Assembly (NCBI GenBank): GCA_964524125.1
Contig: CAZGBY010000001.1
Span: 27,154 to 91,153, forward strand
DNA length: 64,000 nucleotides
Direction of reading: 5' to 3'
From: CAG-307 sp964524125
Lineage (GTDB): Bacteria > Bacillota_I > Bacilli_A > Acholeplasmatales > Anaeroplasmataceae
Part shown: piece by piece, positions 28,313 through 36,939 of the stretch
Position numbering within the stretch: the first letter of the stretch is position 1
Layout: every line of letters begins with the position of its first letter
Notes under the pieces: model-generated
What the model saw: the letters and a program-made list of their open reading frames with translations, nothing else
The model's database searches: none
Told to the model about the DNA's origin: nothing
Made by a program: the position numbers and the translations under genes

Positions 28313-28716
28313 TGTATGAATATATACTTATACTTATACATTTAGGATATGGATACTTACTTGGATATACGTTAAAATTAATTAGATATAAGAAGATAAG
28401 TTTTATTAAAGATATACTATTTAGTATCATATACTTATATTTTTATATTAAACTAATAGATTCTTTTATCATTACTACAAATTTATATTTGATTTTATTT
28501 ATTTTTATAGGTTCCATAATTGGATATAAATATTATAGTAAGAAGACTATAAAATCATTTTATACGATATTAAAACATTTCAAGATATTATTAAACAGAA
28601 TATCATTCCCACCTATATTTAAATATGTAATTAACAAAATTAAATATAAAATTAACTTAAAAAAATATTATAAAAATCATCCATACTTAAAAAAATCTCC
28701 TTATGATTTATTCTAA
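28312..28716 (+). CDS. yabQ: YabQ-like spore cortex membrane protein
   Basis: 134 residues with about three to four membrane helices (about 4-22, 31-50, 55-75) and a very basic Lys/Tyr-rich C-terminal tail. Sequence alone is weak, but the size, topology and one-base overlap with yabP fit YabQ, needed for cortex formation in Bacillus. In Bacillus divIC follows; here lysS does. Confidence 0.7.
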   Translation: MYEYILILIHLGYGYLLGYTLKLIRYKKISFIKDILFSIIYLYFYIKLIDSFIITTNLYLILFIFIGSIIGYKYYSKKTIKSFYTILKHFKILLNRISFPPIFKYVINKIKYKINLKKYYKNHPYLKKSPYDLF

Positions 28717-28784
28717 ATTAATAAATTATTAATAATTTAACTCAAATTTAATTACTTTTTATACTTTTTTTCTTTAACTTATGG

Positions 28785-28790
28785 TATAAT
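28785..28790 (+). promoter_or_regulatory. Extended -10 promoter of lysS
   Basis: TGGTATAAT (TG-N-TATAAT), 30 bases before the lysS GTG, with no clear -35. AGGAGG at 28806-28811 is 8 bases before the start and supports GTG at 28820. Confidence 0.7.
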
Positions 28791-28819
28791 TAAATATAAA
28801 ATCATAGGAGGTTTTTATT

Positions 28820-30316
28820 GTGGAAAAATTATCTGAACAAGAAATTATAAGAAGAGAAAAACTTGCAAAATATAAAGAGTTAGGAATAGACCCTTTTGGT
28901 CAAAAATTTGATGCGACAAGTCATAGTACTGATATCAAATCAACATATAAAGATATGTCTCATGAAGAACTTGAAGAAAAACAAATCAAAGTTTCAGTTG
29001 CAGGACGTATTATGTTTATTCGTAAAATGGGTAAAGCTTCTTTCTTTGCAATTCAAGACAAAGAAGGATTTATTCAAGTATACATTCGTAAAGATGTTGT
29101 TGGTGAAGATATGTATGCATTATTCAAACTTGCAGATATTGGAGATATCGTAGGGGTTGATGGTGATGTAATGCGTACTCAAACTGGTGAAATTACTATT
29201 AAATGTACTAAATATACTCACCTTGTAAAAGCTTTAAGACCACTTCCTGAAAAATTCCATGGTCTTCAAGATATTGAAGAAAGATATAGACGTAGATACT
29301 TAGATTTAATTATGAATGAAGATGCTAAGAGGGTTGCCATTCAAAGACCTAGAATTATTCGTGCAATGCAAGAATACTTTGACAACAACGGATTCATTGA
29401 AGTTGAAACTCCAGTACTTCAAAACATTCAAGGTGGAGCAACTGCTCGTCCATTTATTACTCATCATAATGCACTTGATTCTGACTTCTATTTAAGAATC
29501 GCAACTGAATTACATTTAAAGAGATTACTTGTTGGTGGTCTTGAAAGAGTTTATGAAATTGGTAGAATCTTTAGAAATGAAGGTATGGATCGTACTCATA
29601 ACCCTGAATTTACCACAGTTGAACTTTATCAAGCATTTGGTGATTTATCATCTATGATGGAATTATGTGAAGGTGTAATTCGTCATGCAGCATTAAAAGT
29701 TATAGGAAAAACTGAATTTAAAAATCCATTTGACCCTGAAGGTGATTTAATTAATATTGGCGCACCATTTAGAGTTACAACTATGTGTGAAGTTATTAAA
29801 GAACAAACTGGTGTAGATTTCAAAAATAATAACTATACTTTTGAAGAAGCTTGTGCACTTGCAAAAGAACATCATATTGAAATTGAACCTCACTTCATTT
29901 CTGTTGGTCATATTATTAATGCGTTCTTTGAAGAATATGGTGAAAAGACTTTAGTTCAACCAACATTCTTATGTGGTCATCCAACTGAAATTTCACCACT
30001 TACGAAAAAAGATCCAGAAGATCCAAGATTTACTCAAAGATTTGAATTATTTATTGGTGGAAAAGAATTTGCTAATGCTTATACTGAATTAAATGATCCA
30101 ATTGATCAAAAAGAAAGATTTGAAGAACAATTAAAAGAAAAAGATGCTGGTAATGATGAAGCTTCTGAGATGGATATTGACTTTGTTGAATCACTTGAAT
30201 ATGGTATGCCTCCAGCTGGTGGTATCGGTATTGGTGTAGACAGATTAATTATCTTCTTAACTGAATCAACTACTATTAGAGATGTTATTCTATTCCCTCA
30301 AATGAAGACTAGATAA
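28820..30316 (+). CDS. lysS: Lysyl-tRNA synthetase, class II
   Basis: 498 residues, starting with GTG. It charges tRNA-Lys. The N-terminal OB-fold anticodon-binding domain (about 60-150; VSVAGRIMFIRKMGKASF) precedes the class II core. Motif 2 is FRNEGMDRTHNPEFTTVE and motif 3 is GIGIGVDRLIIFLTES. Length and motifs match bacterial LysRS. In Bacillus lysS lies downstream of the tilS-hpt-ftsH block, so the neighbourhood is conserved despite insertions. A hypothetical gene starts 11 bases downstream. Confidence 0.97.
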   Translation: MEKLSEQEIIRREKLAKYKELGIDPFGQKFDATSHSTDIKSTYKDMSHEELEEKQIKVSVAGRIMFIRKMGKASFFAIQDKEGFIQVYIRKDVVGEDMYALFKLADIGDIVGVDGDVMRTQTGEITIKCTKYTHLVKALRPLPEKFHGLQDIEERYRRRYLDLIMNEDAKRVAIQRPRIIRAMQEYFDNNGFIEVETPVLQNIQGGATARPFITHHNALDSDFYLRIATELHLKRLLVGGLERVYEIGRIFRNEGMDRTHNPEFTTVELYQAFGDLSSMMELCEGVIRHAALKVIGKTEFKNPFDPEGDLINIGAPFRVTTMCEVIKEQTGVDFKNNNYTFEEACALAKEHHIEIEPHFISVGHIINAFFEEYGEKTLVQPTFLCGHPTEISPLTKKDPEDPRFTQRFELFIGGKEFANAYTELNDPIDQKERFEEQLKEKDAGNDEASEMDIDFVESLEYGMPPAGGIGIGVDRLIIFLTESTTIRDVILFPQMKTR

Positions 30317-30327
30317 TAGGTGATACT

Positions 30328-30906
30328 GTGGATATTTATACTGATTATGGTAATTGGAAGTTTGAACAACATGAATTAATTAATACTTTAATAACTTTAA
30401 AAAGTAAAATAATAACTAGATTTTCTCATACAATTTTAGTTGTAGACTATTTATATAACAAATATGTTGAAGAAAAGAATTTAGATGAGGATTTAGAAAT
30501 TATATTTGAAAGTGGATTTAATTATATTCATGATCATTTTATGACTATTTCTTCTATTTTAAAAAGCGAATATAGAGGAAATATTATTGAAATGGATAAG
30601 AACTCTAAAACTATTAATCTTCTTCTTTATGTACAAGATTTTGAAAATGAATTATTAAATTTAAAAAATTATAAACAAGAAGATTATGATAAATTATCTA
30701 ATTTTGAAGATACAGTTAATGAATATATAGAACGTCATGAAGAAATACCAGATGGATATTTTGGAATGCTTGATGATCTAACTATTCAAATATTTGATGA
30801 CTATCAAGGTGTTAATGAAATAATGTATGAAGTAGCACTTGATTTAGAACTAGTTAAAGAACAAGACGAACTTGATTCATTAGATATTATATTTGGAACT
30901 AAATAA
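30328..30906 (+). CDS. Hypothetical protein downstream of lysS
   Basis: A 192-residue cytosolic protein that I do not recognise. It starts with GTG, with AGGTGAT 5 bases upstream, 11 bases after lysS, so it is probably cotranscribed. It is acidic and mostly helical (NLDEDLEIIFESGF, FEDTVNEYIERHEE) with no Cys, no signal and no membrane segment. A terminator follows directly. Confidence 0.65.
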   Translation: MDIYTDYGNWKFEQHELINTLITLKSKIITRFSHTILVVDYLYNKYVEEKNLDEDLEIIFESGFNYIHDHFMTISSILKSEYRGNIIEMDKNSKTINLLLYVQDFENELLNLKNYKQEDYDKLSNFEDTVNEYIERHEEIPDGYFGMLDDLTIQIFDDYQGVNEIMYEVALDLELVKEQDELDSLDIIFGTK

Positions 30907-30910
30907 TTTA

Positions 30911-30936
30911 AGAAGAGATGAAAGTCTCTTCTTTTT
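30911..30936 (+). terminator. Terminator of the lysS operon
   Basis: AGAAGAGA, loop TGAAAG, TCTCTTCT and T4, starting 4 bases after the stop. Confidence 0.88.
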
Positions 30937-30993
30937 ACTTTAAACATTGATAATATGATAATAAAATTTATTTAATTTTTAATTTTAAATTTA

Positions 30994-31057
30994 AAAAGGT
31001 TCACTTCTAATTAAACAATAATGACTACCATTATAAATTAATTAATGTGAACCTTTT
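30994..31057. repeat. 64-nt three-tier hairpin between convergent genes
   Basis: The outer arms AAAAGGTTCAC and GTGAACCTTTT pair perfectly. Inside, AATTAA pairs with TTAATT and TAATG with CATTA, around the loop ACTAC. The arms are T-rich on both strands, so it may be a bidirectional terminator for DUF4143 copy 3. It is much longer than the other terminators here and could also be a small palindromic element. Confidence 0.65.
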
Positions 31058-31106
31058 ATTTTATTAAGAATTAATGTTTATATTTAATAATATATTATGG
31101 ACATCA

Positions 31107-32444
31107 CTAATTCCATTTTATATAGTTAGTTTCCTTAAAAAATCTTTTTAATAAAAATGTTAAATAATATGGAAAAGTAAATTTATTATTTTCAAATCCT
31201 ATATTCCCATTAGTCAATTTAACACCATAATTGATTTTTTCGTTATTTTCCAAAATAATATTTAATGATTTACTTCTACCTCTAGTTCTTTTTACCTCAA
31301 TTGGAATAATTTCATTTTTAACCCTTATTAGAAAATCTAATTCAATTGTTGAATCAGTATTTTTATAAAAATAAAGTTTAAATCCTTCTTTTAATAATGC
31401 TTCTGATATTAAGCTTTCATATAAAGCTCCATTATAGATTTCATAATTTTCATTTATGATTAAATCTTCTTTAGCTTCTTCATCTAAATTAGCTATAAAC
31501 AACGAATGATCTGCATAATAAATTCTAAAATAATCACTCATTTCATAGTTTGAAAAAGGTAAATTTAGTTCTTCTAAATTATAAGCTATATTAATTATCC
31601 CTGCATCTTTTAACCATTCTTCGGTTCCATTAAATTCTCTTGCTCTTGCACCATGACCTAATTTTGATATTTGAAATTTATGATTATCTTTAGCAAGTTG
31701 TGCTGAAATATGTCGATAAACTCTTTTCACTTTCGATGTGTCCAATCCTTCAACATATTTAGTTATATCATCTTCATAGTCTTTATATATTCTATTTTGT
31801 ACATTAAAGGATTCAGCAAATGTTCCACTTTCAATAAATAATTGTACCGCCTCAGGCATTCCACCTACAAATATATAATCTCTATATAACTGTCTTAATT
31901 TAGTTATATATGATTCTGGAAGTGGATTAAGTTCTAGCATATACTTATAAATATCCTCAATTTGACCATCTTCATAACCATTTGCCCATAAGAATTCTTC
32001 AAAATCTAATGAATACATATTGTATTCTTCTTTAAATCCAACGGGAATGCTTCTAATCTTTTTATAATTTACACCAAGTAATGAACCCGAACATATAATA
32101 TCAAATCTTCCGTCTTCTGAAAATGGTTTCAATGACGTTGCTGCATCAGGATGTTCTTGAATTTCATCAAACAAGATTAAAGTATTATTTTCAATAAATT
32201 TAAATTTAGGTTCTAATAAACTTATTTCTTTAATAATATTCTTCACTTCATAACCGTTTTTAAAAATAGTTTTAAATTGAGGCATTCTAACAAAATCAAT
32301 CTCAATAAACGATTCATACGTTTTCCCTAATTTTCTTATAGAAGTAGTCTTACCAATTTGACGAGCCCCCGATATAATGAGCGGTTTTTTGTTAACATCT
32401 TCCTTCCAACTTTTTAGAAATAAATCAACTTTTCTTTTAAGCAT
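31107..32444 (-). CDS. AAA_14/DUF4143 ATPase (copy 3 of 4)
   Basis: A 445-residue paralogue of copy 2. Walker A is ISGARQIGKTTS (about 25-36), Walker B LILFDEIQEHPDA (about 88), sensor CSGSLLG, then DUF4143 DYIFVGGMPEAVQ. The C-terminal TIELDFLIRVKNEIIPIEVKR keeps D and ExK. The ATG at 32444 has AAGGTGA 7 bases upstream. A four-unit repeat array lies upstream. It faces the lysS operon and lies next to a decayed ATPase gene, so this stretch looks like accessory DNA. Confidence 0.88.
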   Translation of the reverse strand: MLKRKVDLFLKSWKEDVNKKPLIISGARQIGKTTSIRKLGKTYESFIEIDFVRMPQFKTIFKNGYEVKNIIKEISLLEPKFKFIENNTLILFDEIQEHPDAATSLKPFSEDGRFDIICSGSLLGVNYKKIRSIPVGFKEEYNMYSLDFEEFLWANGYEDGQIEDIYKYMLELNPLPESYITKLRQLYRDYIFVGGMPEAVQLFIESGTFAESFNVQNRIYKDYEDDITKYVEGLDTSKVKRVYRHISAQLAKDNHKFQISKLGHGARAREFNGTEEWLKDAGIINIAYNLEELNLPFSNYEMSDYFRIYYADHSLFIANLDEEAKEDLIINENYEIYNGALYESLISEALLKEGFKLYFYKNTDSTIELDFLIRVKNEIIPIEVKRTRGRSKSLNIILENNEKINYGVKLTNGNIGFENNKFTFPYYLTFLLKRFFKETNYIKWN

Positions 32445-32475
32445 AATTATTCACCTTGCTTTTGTTTATATTTAT

Positions 32476-32593
32476 ATTATACACATTTTTGTATACGAAA
32501 TAAAGGGATATTTCACATTTTTGTATAAATAAAAAAGATATTTTTCCACATTTTTGTATATATAAAAAAGATATATTTACACATTTTTGTATA
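32476..32593. repeat. Four direct repeats, 32-33-bp period, before DUF4143 copy 3
   Basis: The 14-mer CACATTTTTGTATA occurs at 32482, 32514, 32547 and 32580. A partly conserved TAAAAAAGATAT filler gives units of 32-33 bp. On the minus strand a -10 (TATAAT, 32481-32476) touches the innermost copy, so the array covers the -35 region and DNA upstream of it. This position suits an operator array. The rest of 32594-32784 is AT-rich with no gene. Confidence 0.85.
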
Positions 32594-32784
32594 ACTTGCA
32601 GGGATTACATATAACATTTATAATTAAATAACATTTTAATATTAGTTAGATTAAAAATCTTATAAATTTATATAAAGATAAATAAATAATAAATAATAAA
32701 CAATGAAACCATTTACAACACTTGGATATATATTCTAGGATAGTTTAGTATTGATAAATAACTTATAAAAATATCACATCAAAA

Positions 32785-33262
32785 AAAGACCATATCACCA
32801 AAATTAAGTATTCTACACGTTGCATCATCTCTATCATATGCTAAATATCCTAAATGTATTAATAATGTAAGTGCTGCATTACGTGAATTAATATTTTTGA
32901 TATCATTATCAAATCTTGAAACACTTACGTCTTGTACTTTATTATTTATTAAATTAATAAGTTCATCATTATTCGATTCTCCTAAAGCTACGTCCCATTC
33001 ATCAATTAAAAATATAAATTTTTAATTTGTAATCATTTTTTATGCTAAGGCAATAGTTGTTTCTATACTTGTTAAAACGCCTGGAAACATTTCATTTAAT
33101 TCTTCAATAACAGAACTTTGTAATGTTTTGATAAATTTAGTTTCATCATCTAAATTTGTATATAAAGATGCTATAACAATCCAAATAACATTATGTTTGT
33201 TTAAATGAGTGTCGAAAGATGAATCATTTAAAACTTTAAGTTTTTAAATATTTCTTATGAAT
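32785..33262 (-). pseudogene. Decayed AAA-ATPase_like (PF09820-type) gene
   Basis: Two fragments in the minus direction. 33240-33040 reads KVLNDSSFDTHLNKHNVIWI...GVLTSIETTIALA and ends in a stop. 33020-32785 reads KFIFLIDEWDVALGESNND, a Walker B, followed directly by DVSVSRFDNDIK and LTLLIHLGYLAYDRDD, then a stop. These match the order of segments in the PF09820 ATPases that carry a C-terminal nuclease domain. The Walker A part, the middle and the nuclease end are missing, so it is a remnant. Confidence 0.75.
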
Positions 33263-33374
33263 CACATCTTTTTGAATTGTTTTTACTACACTAATAGTAT
33301 AATATAAAATTTTATAATATATCAACCCGACCTATAAATATTTAAAAAATTATAATCCTAAGTCTTAAATATTT

Positions 33375-33404
33375 AAAAAGGAATGAGTCAAAACTCATTC
33401 CTTC
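33375..33404 (-). terminator. Terminator of the MBL lipoprotein operon
   Basis: GGAATGAGT and ACTCATTCC form a perfect 9-bp stem. The minus strand continues with five T. Confidence 0.88.
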
Positions 33405-33433
33405 AAAAGAAAGTAAGACAATATAGTTAAATT

Positions 33434-34954
33434 CTATTTTTTATAATCTGGGTAATATTGTTGTTGAGCCCAAGTTGGAAGATATTGAATATAATCTCTA
33501 AATGTAAATACTTTAGCTTCATGAAGTTTATAATTTTCTTCACCAGTCACTTTATTCTTCCAATCACCTGCAGCTTCATCCCAAATTGGTTCAGTTACGT
33601 AACCTTTTCCATCTGGCGCATAATCATAATAACCTTTAATTGGTGTTGAACCTTGGAACGTACAATCATTTTCACCATATGAAGTAAATTTCATAGTTCC
33701 ATTAACTGCATTCCAATAAACATTTAAATTCTTTGAAATGTTAGGTATCTTATAAATTCTTTCAATTGCTTGTGCAGCAGGGTGTCCTGATGCAGCATTC
33801 AAATTGTAAGTTTTATTTTTGTCTGGGCCTTTAAATTCTTCACCGTATGTACCAGCACGTGCAGCTGATATACCTACATACTTAGGATTTAAAGCATTCA
33901 TAAATGCTTGAGTATTTGAGCCATGAGAACCATGATGTGAAGCTTTATATAAAGTTACATTTTCTAATTCTTCATATTTCAATATTAATTCTTCAGTAGA
34001 TTCAGTAATATCTCCTCCACTAAAGAATGAGAAATCCTTATAATGGAATATAGCCGTAACAGAATATGGATTTGAAGCAGTTGTAGATTCATCAGGTTTG
34101 ATATATGTATGAGTATTTACTATTTCTACATAAAATTCAGATGTTAAATAATAAATTTGAGATGCCCCATTTCTATGATTAGCACATTCATATGCTGAAT
34201 AATATGTATCAGCTTTTTCTCGAGTTGCTTTAACATCATTACTTGCTTGTTTACCACCATAGTCAATCATTAAAGATATATCACCAATGTCTTTTAATTC
34301 ATTAGATACGCCTTCGATATGATCACCATCGGCATGTGAAATCATATATAAATCAATTCTACCATCAGTACATTTTTCTTTTAAAAACTCTGCTGTATGA
34401 GAACCATCTTCTGGATAACCTGCATCAATTAGAACTTCAACATTCCCTTTTTTAATAAAGATAGTATCACCATAAATTCTTTGCATTTCCATAAAATAAA
34501 CTTCAATTGGTTCATTTTCCCCTTCGTTTCCTATAAAAATAGGATCATAAGGAGTTTTTCCGCTACCTACAGCAGATTGATAAATTTTATTATTCTTACA
34601 AGTAATAAATATCGAATCTTCAATATAAGTTTTTCCAGATACAGCAACTGAAACAATTGCTGTCCCCTTTCCAACTACAGTAACTTTGCCGGAATCATCA
34701 ATTGTTAAAATACTTTCATCAGATGATGACCATTCAACATTTGGTTTATTACCATCGTTACAATTATATGATAATTGAATTTGGTCTCCAACCTTAGCTT
34801 CTAATTCATCAACAGTTGATGAATCCTTTAAAATATCAATTGATGTAATTTTTGATTCTTCTACAGTAGATTCGATAGGAAGTTGAACTTCACCACAACT
34901 CGTCATTAATCCGAGTAGAGCCAATCCACATAAGCCAAATATTCTTTTTTTCAT
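33434..34954 (-). CDS. Secreted MBL-fold hydrolase lipoprotein with Ig-like domain
   Basis: 506 residues from MKKRIFGLCGLALLGL (ATG at 34954, with AGGTGAT upstream). The longer frame starts with a GTG inside that ribosome site. Lipobox is MTSC (about residue 20). Residues about 35-115 are a Big_2 Ig-like domain. Residues about 140-370 are a metallo-beta-lactamase fold close to the ComEC/Rec2 C-terminal domain. The zinc site is HADGDH (about 205), followed by FSGGDITESTEE and HHGSHGSN. Substrate unknown; ComEC-type MBL domains act on DNA or phosphoesters. It is expressed with the OB/Ig-like lipoprotein 13 bases upstream. Confidence 0.88.
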   Translation of the reverse strand: MKKRIFGLCGLALLGLMTSCGEVQLPIESTVEESKITSIDILKDSSTVDELEAKVGDQIQLSYNCNDGNKPNVEWSSSDESILTIDDSGKVTVVGKGTAIVSVAVSGKTYIEDSIFITCKNNKIYQSAVGSGKTPYDPIFIGNEGENEPIEVYFMEMQRIYGDTIFIKKGNVEVLIDAGYPEDGSHTAEFLKEKCTDGRIDLYMISHADGDHIEGVSNELKDIGDISLMIDYGGKQASNDVKATREKADTYYSAYECANHRNGASQIYYLTSEFYVEIVNTHTYIKPDESTTASNPYSVTAIFHYKDFSFFSGGDITESTEELILKYEELENVTLYKASHHGSHGSNTQAFMNALNPKYVGISAARAGTYGEEFKGPDKNKTYNLNAASGHPAAQAIERIYKIPNISKNLNVYWNAVNGTMKFTSYGENDCTFQGSTPIKGYYDYAPDGKGYVTEPIWDEAAGDWKNKVTGEENYKLHEAKVFTFRDYIQYLPTWAQQQYYPDYKK

Positions 34955-34967
34955 ATAAATCACCTAA

Positions 34968-36758
34968 TTACTTTAAGAGTTTAATTGAATCCACATTAAT
35001 TGTTACAGCTCCTGATTGTGATTGTTCAAGTACTATAGCAACTTTCTTAGCACCTTCAGGTAAAGCAAAATGGTATTCTAATAAATCATCTGTGACAGCC
35101 ACTGATATAGATACTTTAGTCCATTCTGATGAACCTTCTAATTGATATTCTACATGAAGAGTAGCTCCTACTGAACCACTATTATATGCTACAGCTTTAA
35201 AATCGATCGCATTAATTTCTAGGTACTCTTCAATTTGAATTCTAGGATCGACATCATCGCCACCTGTATGTTTTACACGTCCAGCAAAATCACCTTCTTT
35301 TGTTATACCATCAGATGCGATTAATGTTTGAGCTAATAACCAAGTGTGGCCACCTAGAGTTACATTTCCATCTGCATAACTGCTCTTAGTTCCTGATACT
35401 CCATATTGATTAGGCGTTTCACAACCTTCAAAATCAAGTTTAGCAATTTCTTCATATTGTTTTGTGTCTTGTTCAAAAATATAAACAGAATATGTTCTTG
35501 TAGTTGTTTCACCATTTAATGTAAATGTTGCAGTTAAAGTAACAGTTTCTTCACCAGAATGTGTAACTACTCCAGTTGCTACATCAATACTTGCTGAACT
35601 TGATGCCCATGAAATACTTACAGTTTCATAATAATCAGATTTTGTAGGTAGAGTAATCGAATTAACACTAGCTAAAATTGATGGAACTACAGAAACTCTG
35701 TTTGCTGCAAGTTCAACCTTATCAGCATCAGTCATTGCTTGAATTGTCAAATCATCTGATGATAGTAGATAAATTGAGCTACTTGATCTACCTGTTATAA
35801 TATATCCCTTAAAATCAAAACTCCTAGCTTCTTTTAACTTTTGATTTATACTTGCAAAATCATCATCATCATTCTTCTTAACTTCAAATGTAAACGAAAC
35901 ATCATTTATTTTTGCTTTAAATGAATAAGCTTTAGATTCATTAATAGTAATTGATTCAATAACTGCATTTCCTGATACATAAGAAGCTTGATACTTATAA
36001 ATATTATCTTCATCAGATAAATCTACATTTGCTAAATTATTAGCTGTAACTGTAATATCTTCAGTTAATTCTTTACATACTTCAACATTCTTAAGTTCTA
36101 AACAATTTGCACCATAATTAGTCTTAAATCCACAAACTTCATACACTTTACCAACTTCAATTTCACCTAATGCTAAACTTTGTTGATAAATATAATAAGC
36201 ATCATTACCATTTTGAATACAATAAATATATGAACTCTTAGATGATGATATATAAGTAATTTTACCCTTAATCTTTAAAGGTGTATCATCAACAGCTGAG
36301 ATATATTGATCATGTGTAGCATAATTAATAGAGTCCCAATCTTGAGTAATTGTAACACCTTCACCATTAGAGCCTCCATTATTAGAAGAACCACCACCGT
36401 TATCTGTAGTATCACCAGCTTTAATAATTAACGCAACAGATTTTGTAATTGATGTATTTATAGTAGATGTAGCTGTAATTTTAACATTACCTTCTGCTAC
36501 AGCTGTAACTAAACCAGCATCACTTACAGTTACTACTTTATCATCACTAGATGACCAAGTAACACTTGAATCAGCAGTAAGTTGTAATGTTTCACCTACT
36601 TTTATTGACTTTACATCTCCTGGAACAGTTATTACAATTGATTCAACTTGACTTGTTGGATCTTTAACTTCCACATTTACTTCACAGCTTGCAAGTGCAA
36701 ATGTTCCTAAAATTGCACTAGCAGCTAAAACTTTTAAAAAACTTCTTCTTTTCTTCAT
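34968..36758 (-). CDS. Lipoprotein with Big_2 and OB-fold-like domains
   Basis: 596 residues from MKKRRSFLKVLAASAILG (ATG at 36758; AAGGATGG upstream). An upstream extension of the same frame runs through the promoter and cre site and is rejected. Lipobox ALASC is followed by a Big_2 domain (about 35-105), a Gly/Asn/Ser linker, and an OB-fold-like domain (about 130-235; IKGKITYISSSKSSYIYCIQ). A second Ig-like domain and a C-terminal carbohydrate-binding-like beta domain (about 475-596) complete it. OB-folds of this kind often accompany secreted nucleases in Bacillota. Together with the MBL protein downstream it may process extracellular nucleic acids. The cre site suggests carbon-source control. 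Confidence 0.78.
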   Translation of the reverse strand: MKKRRSFLKVLAASAILGTFALASCEVNVEVKDPTSQVESIVITVPGDVKSIKVGETLQLTADSSVTWSSSDDKVVTVSDAGLVTAVAEGNVKITATSTINTSITKSVALIIKAGDTTDNGGGSSNNGGSNGEGVTITQDWDSINYATHDQYISAVDDTPLKIKGKITYISSSKSSYIYCIQNGNDAYYIYQQSLALGEIEVGKVYEVCGFKTNYGANCLELKNVEVCKELTEDITVTANNLANVDLSDEDNIYKYQASYVSGNAVIESITINESKAYSFKAKINDVSFTFEVKKNDDDDFASINQKLKEARSFDFKGYIITGRSSSSIYLLSSDDLTIQAMTDADKVELAANRVSVVPSILASVNSITLPTKSDYYETVSISWASSSASIDVATGVVTHSGEETVTLTATFTLNGETTTRTYSVYIFEQDTKQYEEIAKLDFEGCETPNQYGVSGTKSSYADGNVTLGGHTWLLAQTLIASDGITKEGDFAGRVKHTGGDDVDPRIQIEEYLEINAIDFKAVAYNSGSVGATLHVEYQLEGSSEWTKVSISVAVTDDLLEYHFALPEGAKKVAIVLEQSQSGAVTINVDSIKLLK

Positions 36759-36807
36759 AATTTCTTTACCATCCTTTTCGAAATGCCCTATTTTTAGACA
36801 CCATAAT

Positions 36808-36835
36808 AGAATATCACAAAAAACTTGAATGTCAA
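36808..36835 (-). promoter_or_regulatory. Promoter of the OB/MBL lipoprotein operon
   Basis: TTGACA (36835-36830), a 16-base spacer and TATTCT (36813-36808) on the minus strand, about 50 bases before the start at 36758. Confidence 0.65.
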
Positions 36836-36844
36836 TATAAAAAC

Positions 36845-36860
36845 TTGAAAACGCTTTCAA
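36845..36860. promoter_or_regulatory. Perfect cre palindrome
   Basis: TTGAAAACGCTTTCAA contains TGAAAACGCTTTCA, a full match to the catabolite-responsive element. It lies 9 bases upstream of the -35 box. That placement is typical of CcpA-activated rather than repressed genes, so the operon may be switched on by a preferred sugar. Confidence 0.75.
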
Positions 36861-36905
36861 AAAAAAAAAAAAATGCACCTTTTGTTAAGAAAACTTTACA
36901 CAATT

Positions 36906-36937
36906 TAAAAATACACCCAAATTAATGAGTGTATTTT
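36906..36937 (-). terminator. Terminator of the Cthe_2159/VTC/two-component operon
   Basis: On the minus strand AAAATACAC pairs with GTGTATTTT and is followed by a short T run. It starts 3 bases after the kinase stop. Confidence 0.7.
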
Positions 36938-36939
36938 AC

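Noticed and set aside
36758..36878. Longer N-terminus for the OB-fold lipoprotein
   Set aside because: It would start inside the cre and promoter region and hide the lipobox signal; MKKRRSF at 36758 fits better.
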